DNA from: Streptomyces sp. NBC_00670
Lineage (GTDB): Bacteria > Actinomycetota > Actinomycetes > Streptomycetales > Streptomycetaceae
DNA: 64,000 bases
Assembly (NCBI RefSeq): GCF_036226765.1
Contig: NZ_CP109017.1
Location: 186,001 to 250,000 of the forward strand
Reading direction: 5' to 3'
Shown here: one piece after another, positions 33,904 to 42,280 of the stretch
Numbering within the stretch: the first letter of the stretch is position 1
Layout: each line of letters begins with the position of its first letter
Program-made: the position numbers and the translations under genes
Notes under the pieces: model-generated
Database searches by the model: none
Seen by the model: only the letters and a program-made list of their open reading frames with translations
Told to the model about the DNA's origin: nothing

Positions 33904-34755
33904 GTGGACAAGACGTCCTCGCACCCGACGGCCCACCTCGCCCGGCGTATGTTCGAGCTCTTGGAGCCGATCTGCCTGGTCACCTACCTCGCCGACGAGT
34001 GCAACGAGGAACTGGCCGCACTTGGACACCGCACCTACTGGGACGGCTACTTCGCCGCCCGGGCCGCACCACTGGGGCGGGTGCCGGCCCACGTCGTGCA
34101 CGCGGCCTTCTACAACTTCGCCGACGGGGAAGCCGCACGGCACATCCCCAGCGCCTGGGAGACCATCCCGCCCGAGGCCTCCGTCGCCGCGCGGCAGCGG
34201 GGCAGCGCGGCCTCCCTGCGGCGCATCCTCGGCGAGGAACTGGCCGATTCCCCGGGCCTGGTGCGCGCCGCGGACCTGACCACCAAGGCCGCGACGAGCG
34301 CACCGACCGAAGGCCGCGCGATGTACGCCGGCATGCGCGGTCTCGAGGTACCCGGCGACCCCGTCGCCCGACTGTGGCATTCCGCGACGATGCTCCGCGA
34401 GCACCGCGGCGACGGACACATCGCCGCACTCCTCGTCGCGCACATCGGCGGCACCGAGGCCCACGTGCTCTCCGCCCTGGACCAGGGCATCGATCCCCCG
34501 GAGTCGTTCGGACGCATCCACCACCTGCCGAAGGAGCGGCTGGCCGCGGTCATGGACGGCTTGCGCACACGCGGGCTCGTCGACGCCGACGGCCACTTCA
34601 CCGACGCCGGCCGCGCGGCCAAACAACGCATCGAAACCCTCACCGACGAACTCGCCGCCCCGCCCTACGACGCCCTGTCCCCCGCCCAACGCGACGAACT
34701 GATCATCCAACTCGAACCCATCACCGCGACCCTGGTGGCCACAGGCTCCCGGTGA
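33904..34755 (+). CDS. SCO6745-family protein (helix-turn-helix-like)
   Basis: 283 aa. It resembles an actinobacterial family named after SCO6745: an N-terminal part beginning ARRMFELLEPICLVTYLADE and a C-terminal winged-helix-like part ending in ITATLVATG. Function is not established; members are sometimes annotated as MarR-like regulators. GTG 33904 has a strong GGGAGGAT site just upstream, so I prefer it to the ATG at 33847. It stands alone, with degraded genes on its 3' side. Confidence 0.78.
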   Translation: MDKTSSHPTAHLARRMFELLEPICLVTYLADECNEELAALGHRTYWDGYFAARAAPLGRVPAHVVHAAFYNFADGEAARHIPSAWETIPPEASVAARQRGSAASLRRILGEELADSPGLVRAADLTTKAATSAPTEGRAMYAGMRGLEVPGDPVARLWHSATMLREHRGDGHIAALLVAHIGGTEAHVLSALDQGIDPPESFGRIHHLPKERLAAVMDGLRTRGLVDADGHFTDAGRAAKQRIETLTDELAAPPYDALSPAQRDELIIQLEPITATLVATGSR

Positions 34756-34791
34756 TACCCAGGAATCGGTACGGACCTTGTCGGCGCGGCA

Positions 34792-34911
34792 GTGGGGCGC
34801 ATCGCCAAGGCGGACCCCTTGCCCGCGGCCACCCGCCGGGTCGTCGACGTCGACGGCCAGCGGTGGAACGATGCGACGCCGTGTACCGGCTGGACGATTG
34901 GCCGTCAGCGG
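34792..34911 (+). pseudogene. Remnant of a TIGR03086/DinB-type (mycothiol-dependent) protein
   Basis: About 38 residues survive: VGRIAKADPLPAATRRV then RWNDATPCTGWTI, which matches the N-terminal TPCTGWT signature of mycothiol-dependent maleylpyruvate isomerase-like proteins. The rest of the usual 200-aa protein is absent, replaced by the end of the opposite-strand NmrA-like remnant. Part of a decayed segment. Confidence 0.6.
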
Positions 34912-35281
34912 GGGGCCGGGGCGAAGACGTCGGGGCTCCAGGCGCCCGCGGTGCGCTGTAGCAGGACCCTGCTGCCGGACAGGAGGAGAGGGTCTTGCCC
35001 GTCCCGGCCAGCGCGCGCGTCAGTTCGCGCACGGTGGAGGTCTCCTGCTCGGGCGTCGTCTGGGCGGCATAGAGGACGGCGTCGGCCGCCCGCGCCGCGG
35101 CGAGCACGGCGGGACGTCCGGTGTCCAGGTCCGCTCGCACCGCGGTGATGCCCTGTCCCCGCAGTCGGGCGGCGGCGTCCTGGCTGCGGGCCGGGCCGGA
35201 GACGGTGTGCCCGCTCGCCCCCAGGTGCCGGGCGACGGCACCGCCGACGGACCCGGTGGCTCCGATGACGAAGAGGCGCAT
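34905..35281 (-). pseudogene. Truncated, frameshifted NmrA-like NAD(P)-binding reductase
   Basis: The ATG at 35281 begins MRLFVIGATGSVGGAVARHL, a clean atypical SDR/NmrA dinucleotide fold, and reads well for about 100 aa to LAGTGKTLS. The frame then becomes nonsensical; a one-base shift near 34985 restores GSRVLLQRTAGAWSPDVFAP before a stop at 34905. A complete family member would be 210-300 aa, so the gene is both frameshifted and truncated. A single sequencing error could explain the shift but not the missing C-terminal half. Confidence 0.7.
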
Positions 35282-35297
35282 GCCGAAAGCGCCCCCT

Positions 35298-35766
35298 TCA
35301 GGCGGGCAGGGCGCTGCGTTCGCCGCCGTCCGCGAACAGTACGGCGCCGTTGAGGTAGGAGCTGGCGGGGCCGGCCAGGAAGGAGACGATCTCGGCGATC
35401 TCATCGGGGGCACCGGCGCGCCCGCGGGCGTTGGTCCGGTCGGGCATCGCGATGTGTTCTCCGAGCATCGCCCGGGTGCCCTCGGTGTGGACCGGGCCCG
35501 GGGAGACGGTGTTGACCCGTACACCCGCGGGGCCGTACTCGGTGGTCCAAGTAGCGGGTCGGGATCTCCACGCCGGCCTTGGAGGCGCCGTACGCGGCGC
35601 CGACGGGGGCCGGCATGCGGGCCGCGCTGGAGCCGACGAGCACGATCACCCCGTCGCCGCGTTCGGTCATCCCGGGTGCCAGCGCGCCGACCAGCAGGAA
35701 CGGGGCGCGGGTGTTGACCGCGACGTGCCGGTCGCCGGTGGAGCGGGCGCTGTGGCCGCGCTGCAC
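35298..35766 (-). pseudogene. Short-chain dehydrogenase (SDR) remnant with frameshift
   Basis: The middle and C-terminal parts of a classical SDR are recognisable: VNTRAPFLLVGALAPGM, VLVGSSAARMP, AAYGASKAGVE (catalytic Tyr-x3-Lys), then after an extra base near 35550 the other frame continues VRVNTVSPGPVHTEGT and ends SSYLNGAVLFADGG. The N-terminal cofactor half (about 100 aa) is missing and its place is taken by sequence leading into the MarR gene. Inactive. Confidence 0.8.
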
Positions 35767-35861
35767 CGACCAGCCCGACGGCGCCTGGGAAGAAGCCGCC
35801 CCGAGCCGAGAGGGCCGCCGACCTCACTCTGGACGGCGACCTCGGCTGGGCGATCCGTCTG

Positions 35862-36278
35862 GTGTCCTCGGCGTTCGCGCGGGTCGCGACCGACTCCGTG
35901 GCCGGACTGCCCGGCGGGGTCCGCGGCTACCTCGTCCTGGTCGCGCTGGCCGGCGCGGTCGAGCCGCCCTCACAACTCGCCCTGGCCAAGGAGGTCAGCC
36001 TGGACCGCACCGTGACGACCTACCTCCTGGACGACCTCGAAGCGCACCGGCTGGTGACCCGTCAGCCCGACCCGCGCGACCGCCGTGTGCGCCAGGTCCT
36101 CCTCACCGACACCGGCCGCGCACGCCTCGCCGAGGTCCGCACCACCCTCGGTTCCGCGGAGGCGCGCCTGCTCGCGGACCTCGGCCCCGAAGAGGCCCGG
36201 CAGCTGCGGGACCTGCTCTCGCGCGTCGCGCGGACCGCTCAGCGAGACGCACTCGCGGCCGCCGAACAGGACTGCTGA
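35862..36278 (+). CDS. MarR-family transcriptional regulator, start doubtful
   Basis: 138 aa from GTG 35862. Winged helix: LALAKEVSLDRTVTTYLLDDLEAHRLVTRQPDPRDRR, given here as two landmarks, the recognition helix SLDRTVTTYLLDDLE and the wing RQPDPRDRR. The protein sequence runs on sensibly upstream of GTG 35862 (DLTLDGDLGWAIRLV), so the natural N-terminus is probably longer, but no good start codon or ribosome site exists there; the frame runs into the SDR remnant. The gene may have lost its own start when that segment decayed. Ligand and targets unknown. Confidence 0.72.
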   Translation: MSSAFARVATDSVAGLPGGVRGYLVLVALAGAVEPPSQLALAKEVSLDRTVTTYLLDDLEAHRLVTRQPDPRDRRVRQVLLTDTGRARLAEVRTTLGSAEARLLADLGPEEARQLRDLLSRVARTAQRDALAAAEQDC

Positions 36279-36537
36279 AGAGTCACGTACACGTTCCCCC
36301 GGAAAAGGGCCGGGCCGGACGTCCGTGGTCACACCTCAGCGTCGGGAACCGCGAACCGAACCGTCAGGGGATGGTGACCGAGGATCGTGATGCCCTTGAT
36401 CGGGCGCCCTCCTGCACCGGTGAGACGCACGACCGTCGCCGCGACGCACGGGGGCGCTCCACAGCGGGGCGGGTAGGCGCACCAGCACGGAGAACATGGT
36501 CGGCCGGCTCTTCGGTTCGTCCTGGTTCGGCCACCCG
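36279..36537. other. Gap with possible decayed minus-strand reading frame
   Basis: Between the MarR stop and the ABC gene end there is no convincing gene. A minus-strand frame ends VRLTGAGGRPIKGITILGHH near 36350, which reads like real protein, but upstream it dissolves into Cys/Pro-rich shadow sequence and no family is recognised. Treat as unassigned. Confidence 0.3.
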
Positions 36538-38139
36538 TCACCGCTCCGGTACGGAGGCCGCGGGACGGTGGGCGCAGGCGAGCAGTTGCCTGGTGACGGG
36601 GTGTTCCGGGGTCGCCAGCACCCGCTCGACCGGGCCGGACTCGACCATCCGTCCCGCGTCGAGCACGACGACGTGCTCCGCGTGGCGGGCGGCGGCCGCG
36701 AGGTCGTGCGTCACCATCACCACCGTCAGTCCCAGCTCCCGCCGCAGTGAGTCCAGCAGCGCGAGGACCGCGTCCGCCGTCTCACCGTCCAGCGCGGAGG
36801 TGATCTCGTCGCAGACCAGGACCCGTGGCCGGGCGGCCAGTGTCCGTGCCAGCGCGACCCGTTGGCGCTGGCCTCCCGACAACTCCCCCGGCCGACGTGG
36901 CATGACGTCCGGGTCCAGCCCGACCAGGCCGAGCAGTCGTACGGCCTCGTGCGTCGGATCCCGGTCCGGCCGGCGTCCCACTCCCGCGAGGGGCCGCAGG
37001 AGTGACGTACGCACGGATTCGCGCGGGTTGAGGGCACCGCGCGCGTCCTGCGCGACGAGTTGCACCGGAGCGCCGCCCCCGTGCCTCGCGCCGTGCTCCC
37101 GCCACTCGACGCTGCCCCGTACGGGCCGGTGGAGCCCGGCGAGGCACCGGGCCAGGGTGGTCTTCCCGGACCCCGAGGGGCCGACCACGGCGGTGCAGCC
37201 GCCCGCCGGGACGGTGAGGGAGAAGTCACTCAGGACGACGTCGCGGCCGTGCCGGGCATCGAGCCCACGGACGGACAGTTCCCCCCTGGGCAACTCCCCC
37301 CTGGGCAGTTCTCCGGCCGCGGGCCGTCCGGCAAGGGATCGTCCGGCGGCGGCACCGGTGGCGCCGCCGTACGGTGGCACCGCCATGGGCGAGGCTGTCG
37401 GCGCAGCACCCTCCACGATCCGGCCCGCCTCCAGACGGATCACGTCGTCCGTCACGGATGCGAGCCAGCCCGGGTCGTGGCTGATCAGGAGTGCGGAGCG
37501 GTCGCCGTCGGCAAGGATCTCGGCCAGCAGCGTCCGCATCCGGGCCGCCAGCACCGTGTCGAGGCCGCTGGTGGGCTCGTCCAGGACCAGCAGGCGCGGC
37601 GATCCCGCCAACGCGAGGGCCAGCGCGACGCGTTGGGCCTGGCCGCCCGAGAGCTCGCCCGGCAGCCGCCGTCGGAACGCCCGGTCGGCCGGCAGCCGCA
37701 CGGACAGCAGCAGCTCCCCCACCCGCGCCCGGACGTCTTCCCTCCGTCCGGCGGACGTGCGCAGGCGCACCGCCTCGGCGAGCTGCGTGCCGATCCGGAG
37801 CGCGGGATTGAGCGCCGAGGCAGGGTCCTGGCCCAGGTAGGACACCACCCTGCCCCGCAGTCGGCGCGCCCCCGCGCGGTCGAAGGGGTCGAGGCCCGCC
37901 ACCCGGACGGCGCCGGCACGGACCTCCAGCCCCGGACGCACGTGTCCCAGCAGGCCGTACGCCAGGCTGCTCTTGCCGGAGCCGGACCTGCCCACCACCC
38001 CCACCACCTGTCCGCGCCGCACCCGCAGCCGCGCGTCCGCCAGGACGGGCGGGCCGCCCCCGAGTGGACCGAGCGTCAGCCCGGCGACCTCGGCGACCGG
38101 ATCCGTCGCGGTGGGCGCCTCGTGCGCCCGGCCGGTCAT
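36538..38139 (-). CDS. Fused double ATPase of a nickel/peptide-type ABC importer
   Basis: 533 aa with two ABC ATPase domains in one chain (NikD-NikE or DppD-DppF order). Domain 1, about 15-255: GRSGSGKSS, LSGGQAQR, LLVLDEPTSGLD, ISHD. Linker with an ELPRGELPRGEL repeat about 285-300. Domain 2, about 300-520: GPSGSGKTT, LSGGQRQR, VLVCDEITSALD, VTHD. It energises the two permeases encoded upstream. ATG 38139 overlaps the permease stop (ATGA). The substrate class (nickel, peptide, metal-opine or metal-ligand complex) is not fixed by the ATPase; the divergent zur gene and Zur-like boxes favour zinc-related uptake. Confidence 0.92.
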   Translation of the reverse strand: MTGRAHEAPTATDPVAEVAGLTLGPLGGGPPVLADARLRVRRGQVVGVVGRSGSGKSSLAYGLLGHVRPGLEVRAGAVRVAGLDPFDRAGARRLRGRVVSYLGQDPASALNPALRIGTQLAEAVRLRTSAGRREDVRARVGELLLSVRLPADRAFRRRLPGELSGGQAQRVALALALAGSPRLLVLDEPTSGLDTVLAARMRTLLAEILADGDRSALLISHDPGWLASVTDDVIRLEAGRIVEGAAPTASPMAVPPYGGATGAAAGRSLAGRPAAGELPRGELPRGELSVRGLDARHGRDVVLSDFSLTVPAGGCTAVVGPSGSGKTTLARCLAGLHRPVRGSVEWREHGARHGGGAPVQLVAQDARGALNPRESVRTSLLRPLAGVGRRPDRDPTHEAVRLLGLVGLDPDVMPRRPGELSGGQRQRVALARTLAARPRVLVCDEITSALDGETADAVLALLDSLRRELGLTVVMVTHDLAAAARHAEHVVVLDAGRMVESGPVERVLATPEHPVTRQLLACAHRPAASVPER

Positions 38140-38981
38140 GCGGTCCCCCGTCCCACCACGTCCGCCAGCAGTCCGGCGCAGACGGACAGCAGTACCAGCG
38201 GGAGGACCGGGGCGAGGAACGGCAGGACGGCGAGCGTCGCCCCGGGGGCGTTCTCGCTCACCATGCGCCCCCAGTCCGGCGTCCCGCCGCCCCGGCCCAG
38301 CCCGAGGAAGCCCGCGGTGGCGGTGAGGTGGAGGGAGGCGACCAGGCGCAGCGCGCAATCCGTGAGGGCCGGCCCGGCGATGTTGGGCAGGACGTCGTGG
38401 CGCAGCACGGCCCGCCGGGTGTCGCCCCGGGCCCGGGCGGCCTCGACGTAGCCGCTGGTCAGGACGGTGTCCGCGGCGGCGCGGAGCACGCGGGTGGAGA
38501 ACGGGGCGGTGGCCAGGGCCACGGCGGCCACGACGGCCGTGGTGCTGCCGGGGAAGCCGACGGCGAGGACGAGGACGACGAGGAACGGCGGGAGCACGGC
38601 GAGGGCGTCCACGCAGCGGACCAGCAGGTCGCCGAGCCGGCGAGAGGCCATGGCCGCCAGGACGCCGGCGGTCAGCCCGACGGCACCGGCGGCCGCCGTG
38701 CCCGCGAGCGCGGTGAGCACCAGGGTGCGTCCGCCGGCGAGCACCCGGCTCGCCACGTCCCGGCCGAGGACGTCGGTGCCGAGGAGGAAGTCCGCGTCCG
38801 GCCGCTGGAAGGGCGCGCCCAGCCGCGCGGTGGGGCTGTGCGGCACGGCGAGCGGACCCAGCAGGGCGGGCAGGACGACCACGAGCGTGCCCGTGCCGAG
38901 GAGCACCAGCGGCAGCCGGCCGCGCGGTGCGCGGCGGCCGGCCGGACGGGCCCGCCGCGTCGGCGTGGAACCGGACGTCAT
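38136..38981 (-). CDS. ABC importer permease (NikC/DppC type)
   Basis: 281 aa, about six transmembrane helices. N-terminal DppC-type signature FLLGTDVLGRDVASRVLAGG and the cytoplasmic EAA loop YVEAARARGDTRRAVLRHDV are both present, so it contacts the fused ATPase. Pairs with the permease encoded at 38978-39931; the ATG overlaps that gene's stop. Inner-membrane subunit. Confidence 0.92.
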   Translation of the reverse strand: MTSGSTPTRRARPAGRRAPRGRLPLVLLGTGTLVVVLPALLGPLAVPHSPTARLGAPFQRPDADFLLGTDVLGRDVASRVLAGGRTLVLTALAGTAAAGAVGLTAGVLAAMASRRLGDLLVRCVDALAVLPPFLVVLVLAVGFPGSTTAVVAAVALATAPFSTRVLRAAADTVLTSGYVEAARARGDTRRAVLRHDVLPNIAGPALTDCALRLVASLHLTATAGFLGLGRGGGTPDWGRMVSENAPGATLAVLPFLAPVLPLVLLSVCAGLLADVVGRGTA

Positions 38982-39931
38982 CGGCCGTTCGCCTCCCGCC
39001 TGCCGAGCAGCCGTGCGCAGAGGTCGCCCAGGAGGAGCACGGCGAGCATCACGGCGACGAGGGCGGTGGCGATGCCCTGCACCATCGGCACGTCCCGGGC
39101 GGCGACGGCCAGTTGCAGTTCCCGGCCGATGCCCGGGTAGTCGAAGACGTTCTCCACCACCACCGAGGAGCCGACCAGCGCCCCCGTGGTGAGGGTGAGC
39201 GCCTGCACGGCGGGCCCGGCGGCGTTGGGCAGCAGGTGACGCACCGCCAGCCGCACCCCGCGCACTCCGCTCAGCCGCGCGGCCTCGCAGTACGGTGCGG
39301 CCGCGGCGTCCGCGACGCAGACGCGCAGCAGTCGGGTGGCGACGGCGAGCCCGACCGGGCCGAGCGTGAGGACGGGCAGGACCAGGGCGTGCGGCGCGTC
39401 GAGCGGGGTGCCGCCCAGGGGGACGACGGAGACCCGCGGAAGGACTCCCAGCCATACCGCCAGTACCGCGGTGAGCAGTGCGGCGACGACGAACTCGGGG
39501 ACGGCCGCGAGGACTTGGGCGCCGGTGGAGACCAGGCGGTCGGCGGTGCCGCCGGCGCGCAGCCCGGTCCACAGGCCGAGCAGCAGGGCGAGCGGCGCGG
39601 TGACCGCGAGGGTCAGCCCGGCGAGCAGCAGGCTGTTGGGCAGGCGGGTGGCCAGGACCTCGGTGACCGGGCGCTCCCCCACGAACCCGCGGCCCAGATC
39701 GCCCCGGAGGGCCCCGGCCGCCCAGGACGCGTACCGCTCGGCGGCGGGCCGGTCGAGACCGAGTTCCGCGCGGACCCGGGCGCGCTGTCCGGTGGAGGCG
39801 TCCACACCGGCGACCGCGCTGACGGCGTCTCCCGGGAGGACGGCCGTGGCCGCGAAGACCGCGGCCGACAGCAGTACCAGCAGGGCGGCCGCCCCGGCGA
39901 GGCGGCGGCCGGCGAACGCGAGGACGTTCAC
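38978..39931 (-). CDS. ABC importer permease (NikB/DppB type)
   Basis: 317 aa. DppB-type layout: one N-terminal helix, the GDLGRGFVGERPVTEVLATR segment, then the core helices and an EAA loop around YCEAARLSGVRGVRLAVRHL. The GTG at 39931 overlaps the binding-protein stop, so translation is coupled through the operon. The helix FDYPGIGRELQLAVAARD near the C-terminus is typical for the family. Confidence 0.92.
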   Translation of the reverse strand: MNVLAFAGRRLAGAAALLVLLSAAVFAATAVLPGDAVSAVAGVDASTGQRARVRAELGLDRPAAERYASWAAGALRGDLGRGFVGERPVTEVLATRLPNSLLLAGLTLAVTAPLALLLGLWTGLRAGGTADRLVSTGAQVLAAVPEFVVAALLTAVLAVWLGVLPRVSVVPLGGTPLDAPHALVLPVLTLGPVGLAVATRLLRVCVADAAAAPYCEAARLSGVRGVRLAVRHLLPNAAGPAVQALTLTTGALVGSSVVVENVFDYPGIGRELQLAVAARDVPMVQGIATALVAVMLAVLLLGDLCARLLGRREANGR

Positions 39932-41511
39932 GCGAGGGACGCCCGCGAGAAGCCGGGGAACTGTTCGAAGAGGTCGTCGCGTATCCCGGCGACCCCCTTG
40001 GCCTGGGCGTTCAGGTTCGGCTTGAAGACCGGCAGCACCTGGTTGCCCTTCTCCCAGCGGGTGCGCTGGGCCCGGGTGCCGAGCCGCTTCGCCTCGGCCG
40101 GGTCGCTCTCGGCGCGGGCCTTGGCCACGAGGGCGTCGGTCGCGGACTCCTTCCAGCCGAACGCCGAGGGCGAGCCGCCCGCGGTGCTCATCTGGTACGT
40201 CGACAGCGCGGGGATGGGCATCTGGTACGAGCCCGCCAGCGGCAGCGCCGCGTACGTGGCGAAGTCGGCGTAGAGCTGCCCGGCGGGCAGTTCGCGGAGT
40301 GACGCCTGGACGCCGGCCTTCTTCAGGTCCTCCACGTAGAGGGTGGCCATCTCCACCATGCCCGGCGTCTCGGGACCGGTCGTCAGCCGGACCTTCATGC
40401 CGTCGGCGCCGGCCTCCTTGAGGAGCCGGCGGGCCCGCCCGGGGTCGTGGGCGCGCCGGGGGATGCCGTCGGCGTAGTCGGGGAAGCCCATGGACGGCAG
40501 GTCGTTGCCGATCTCGGCGTTGCCGTGGAACACCGTCTTCACCATGGCTTCCCGGTCGACCGCGAGCTTGAAGGCCTCCCGCACCCGCGGGTCGTCGAAC
40601 GGTTTCACGCCCATGTTCATCTGAAAGGAGAGCCCGATCAGGTAGGGGCTCTTCGTGGGGACGAGTTCGACCTTTCCGTTGTCGGCGAGGGTGCGCGCCG
40701 TGACGGGCGAGAGGTCGTGGGCGAAGTCGACCTCACCGCCGGTGAGCGCTCCGGCCCGGGCGGTCGAGTCGGCGATCGATCGCAGCTCCAGACCGTCCAG
40801 ATGGGGTACGTGGCCGTAGTGGTCGTCGTAGCGCGTGAACGCCGCACCCTGGCCGGGCGTGAATTCGGTGAGCCGGAAGGGGCCGCAACTGGGCATGCCC
40901 GTACGGAACTTCTTCGTGCCGTCCTTGACGACGAGGAAGTTGCCCTGGCAGAGGATCAGGCGGCCGTCCGCGATGGGCCGCAGGGTGGGCAGGACGACCT
41001 TCAGGTCACCCTCGGCCCTGGCGTGGGCGAGGTCGAAGTTGGCGGCGGCCAGCCGGTACACGGGCAGGGTGCTCTTGGCCGCGAGGGCGCCGAGCGAGTG
41101 CAGGATGTCGGCGGCGGTCAGCTCGGAGCCGTCGGTGAAGCGGACGCCGGGGCGCACGTGCAGCGTGTAGGCCGACAGGTCGTCGGAGATGTCGATGCCC
41201 TTGAGCACGCCGTAGCGCACCCCGTCGGGGGCGGTGGGATCGAGGTTGCCCAGGGTGCCGTGCCAGGCCCGGGCGCGCACCAGGTCCAGTGCGGAGGGGC
41301 CGTTGAAGAAGTCGAGGGTTTCGGAGGCGCCGCCCCCGACGAACGCGGCGCGCAGGGTGCCGCCCGAGCGGGGCGAGGAGCCCGCGGCCCCGCGGCCGTT
41401 GGCGGGCTCGTCGGTGGAGCACGCCGCCAGCAGGCCGGGCCCCGCGGCCAGGGCCAGCGCTCCCGCTGCGCCACGGCGCAGGAGGGCCCGGCGGTCGAAG
41501 TGTCTGGACAT
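39928..41511 (-). CDS. Family 5 (NikA/DppA-like) solute-binding lipoprotein
   Basis: 527 aa. The signal region MSRHFDRRALLRRGAAGA has paired arginines compatible with Tat export and a lipobox LLAAC, so a membrane-anchored lipoprotein. The mature part follows the SBP family 5 plan, with YTLHVRPGVRFTDGSELTAADI and VREAFKLAVDREAMVKTVF as typical blocks. Family members bind peptides, nickel, metal-opine complexes or heme. No His-rich metal loop is evident, so a chelate rather than a bare ion is likely. ATG 41511 has a good AGGAG site. Divergent from zur across a region with two Zur-like boxes, so probably zinc-regulated. Confidence 0.9.
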   Translation of the reverse strand: MSRHFDRRALLRRGAAGALALAAGPGLLAACSTDEPANGRGAAGSSPRSGGTLRAAFVGGGASETLDFFNGPSALDLVRARAWHGTLGNLDPTAPDGVRYGVLKGIDISDDLSAYTLHVRPGVRFTDGSELTAADILHSLGALAAKSTLPVYRLAAANFDLAHARAEGDLKVVLPTLRPIADGRLILCQGNFLVVKDGTKKFRTGMPSCGPFRLTEFTPGQGAAFTRYDDHYGHVPHLDGLELRSIADSTARAGALTGGEVDFAHDLSPVTARTLADNGKVELVPTKSPYLIGLSFQMNMGVKPFDDPRVREAFKLAVDREAMVKTVFHGNAEIGNDLPSMGFPDYADGIPRRAHDPGRARRLLKEAGADGMKVRLTTGPETPGMVEMATLYVEDLKKAGVQASLRELPAGQLYADFATYAALPLAGSYQMPIPALSTYQMSTAGGSPSAFGWKESATDALVAKARAESDPAEAKRLGTRAQRTRWEKGNQVLPVFKPNLNAQAKGVAGIRDDLFEQFPGFSRASLA

Positions 41512-41644
41512 GCTTCTCCTTGACGTTCTGCTGGGTGGGGCGACGTTCCGCCGAGTTGAACGGAGTTGACCCGGGCGCCGGGGGAACCGCGGCGCAGGCG
41601 GCTGACAGTGCGGCGGTTCGGACGGCACGGACAGTAATCGATAA

Positions 41645-41659
41645 CGACAACCATATTCA
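41645..41659 (-). promoter_or_regulatory. Second Zur-like box, nearer the importer operon
   Basis: On the minus strand the 15-mer is TGAATATGGTTGTCG, which keeps TGAA-AT-NN-TT-TC of the TGAAAATCATTTTCA type. It lies 134 bp before the binding-protein start. Weaker than the box at 41693; real occupancy uncertain. Confidence 0.45.
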
Positions 41660-41692
41660 ATAGCACCCCGGGTGCCCACTCAGCGCTGGTCA

Positions 41693-41707
41693 TGGAAATC
41701 ATGTTCA
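41693..41707. promoter_or_regulatory. Strong Zur-type box upstream of zur
   Basis: TGGAAATCATGTTCA matches 13 of 15 positions of the mycobacterial/Streptomyces Zur palindrome TGAAAATCATTTTCA, written from memory. It overlaps the ATG at 41692 that would otherwise give a longer Zur protein, which argues that this ATG is not the start. Position between zur and the divergent importer operon allows control of both. Confidence 0.78.
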
Positions 41708-41754
41708 ACTACCCTGACGCGACAGCAGATCCCACACTGCGGGAGGCAGACATC

Positions 41755-42222
41755 GTGCATGGCTCGTCGGCCGGGGAGCAGCGGCCGGACTGGCGTTCCA
41801 CGCGGCAGCGGAACGCCGTACTGCGCGTACTGCGCGACGCCCCCGACTTCGTCTCCGCCCGGGTGCTGCACGAGGTGCTGACGGCCGGAGGAACCGCGAT
41901 CGGCCTCACCACGGTCTACCGGACCCTCGCGACGCTCGAGCGTGACGGACACGTCGACGTCGTCCGGGACAGGGCCGGCGAGCGCCTCTACCGCCCCCGC
42001 CCCGCCGACGGGCACCGGCACTATCTGGTCTGCCGTCACTGCGGTCTGAGCCGGGCCGTGGAGTCGGAGGACGTCGAGCGCTGGGCGGATGCCGTGGCGG
42101 CGGACACCGGTTTCGCCGACGTCGAGCACACCGTGGAACTCACCGGCGTCTGCGCGCACTGCCAGCAGAAGTCAACAATTGGCAACGATTTTCATATCAA
42201 CCCACCGCGCGCTTGGTTCTGA
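41755..42222 (+). CDS. zur: Fur-family zinc uptake regulator Zur
   Basis: 155 aa. Winged helix about 12-70 (FVSARVLHEVLTAGGTAIGL, TTVYRTLATLERDGHVD is the Fur-family recognition helix). The dimerisation half has two CxxC pairs, CRHC and CAHC, forming the structural zinc site, and GHRHYLVC as the regulatory site region. In the presence of zinc it would repress uptake genes. GTG 41755 is chosen because GGGAGG lies at the right distance and the Zur box covers the alternative ATG 41692. The last codons overlap the boxes that precede znuA. Fur-family siblings (Nur, FurA) are alternatives, but the znuACB context makes Zur by far the best call. Confidence 0.92.
   Translation: MHGSSAGEQRPDWRSTRQRNAVLRVLRDAPDFVSARVLHEVLTAGGTAIGLTTVYRTLATLERDGHVDVVRDRAGERLYRPRPADGHRHYLVCRHCGLSRAVESEDVERWADAVAADTGFADVEHTVELTGVCAHCQQKSTIGNDFHINPPRAWF
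42180..42194. promoter_or_regulatory. Zur-like box 1 before znuA, inside the 3' end of zur
   Basis: TGGCAACGATTTTCA keeps TG--AA--ATTTTCA of the Zur palindrome. It lies in the final codons of zur and about 87 bp before the znuA start. Confidence 0.62.
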
Positions 42223-42234
42223 CATTCGTTTTCA
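42220..42234. promoter_or_regulatory. Zur-like box 2 before znuA
   Basis: TGACATTCGTTTTCA matches 12 of 15 positions of TGAAAATCATTTTCA and starts on the stop codon region of zur. It is 40 bp from box 1 (centre to centre), giving a tandem operator 47 bp before znuA. Confidence 0.65.
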
Positions 42235-42280
42235 TCTAGCGTGGCCGCGACATCACCACCCCCGTCGTCGTGGAGGAACC

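Noticed and set aside
36329-36541. 71-codon minus-strand frame
   Set aside because: Only its last 25 residues look protein-like; the upstream part is shadow-like and no ribosome site or homology is recognisable. Kept only as an unassigned gap.
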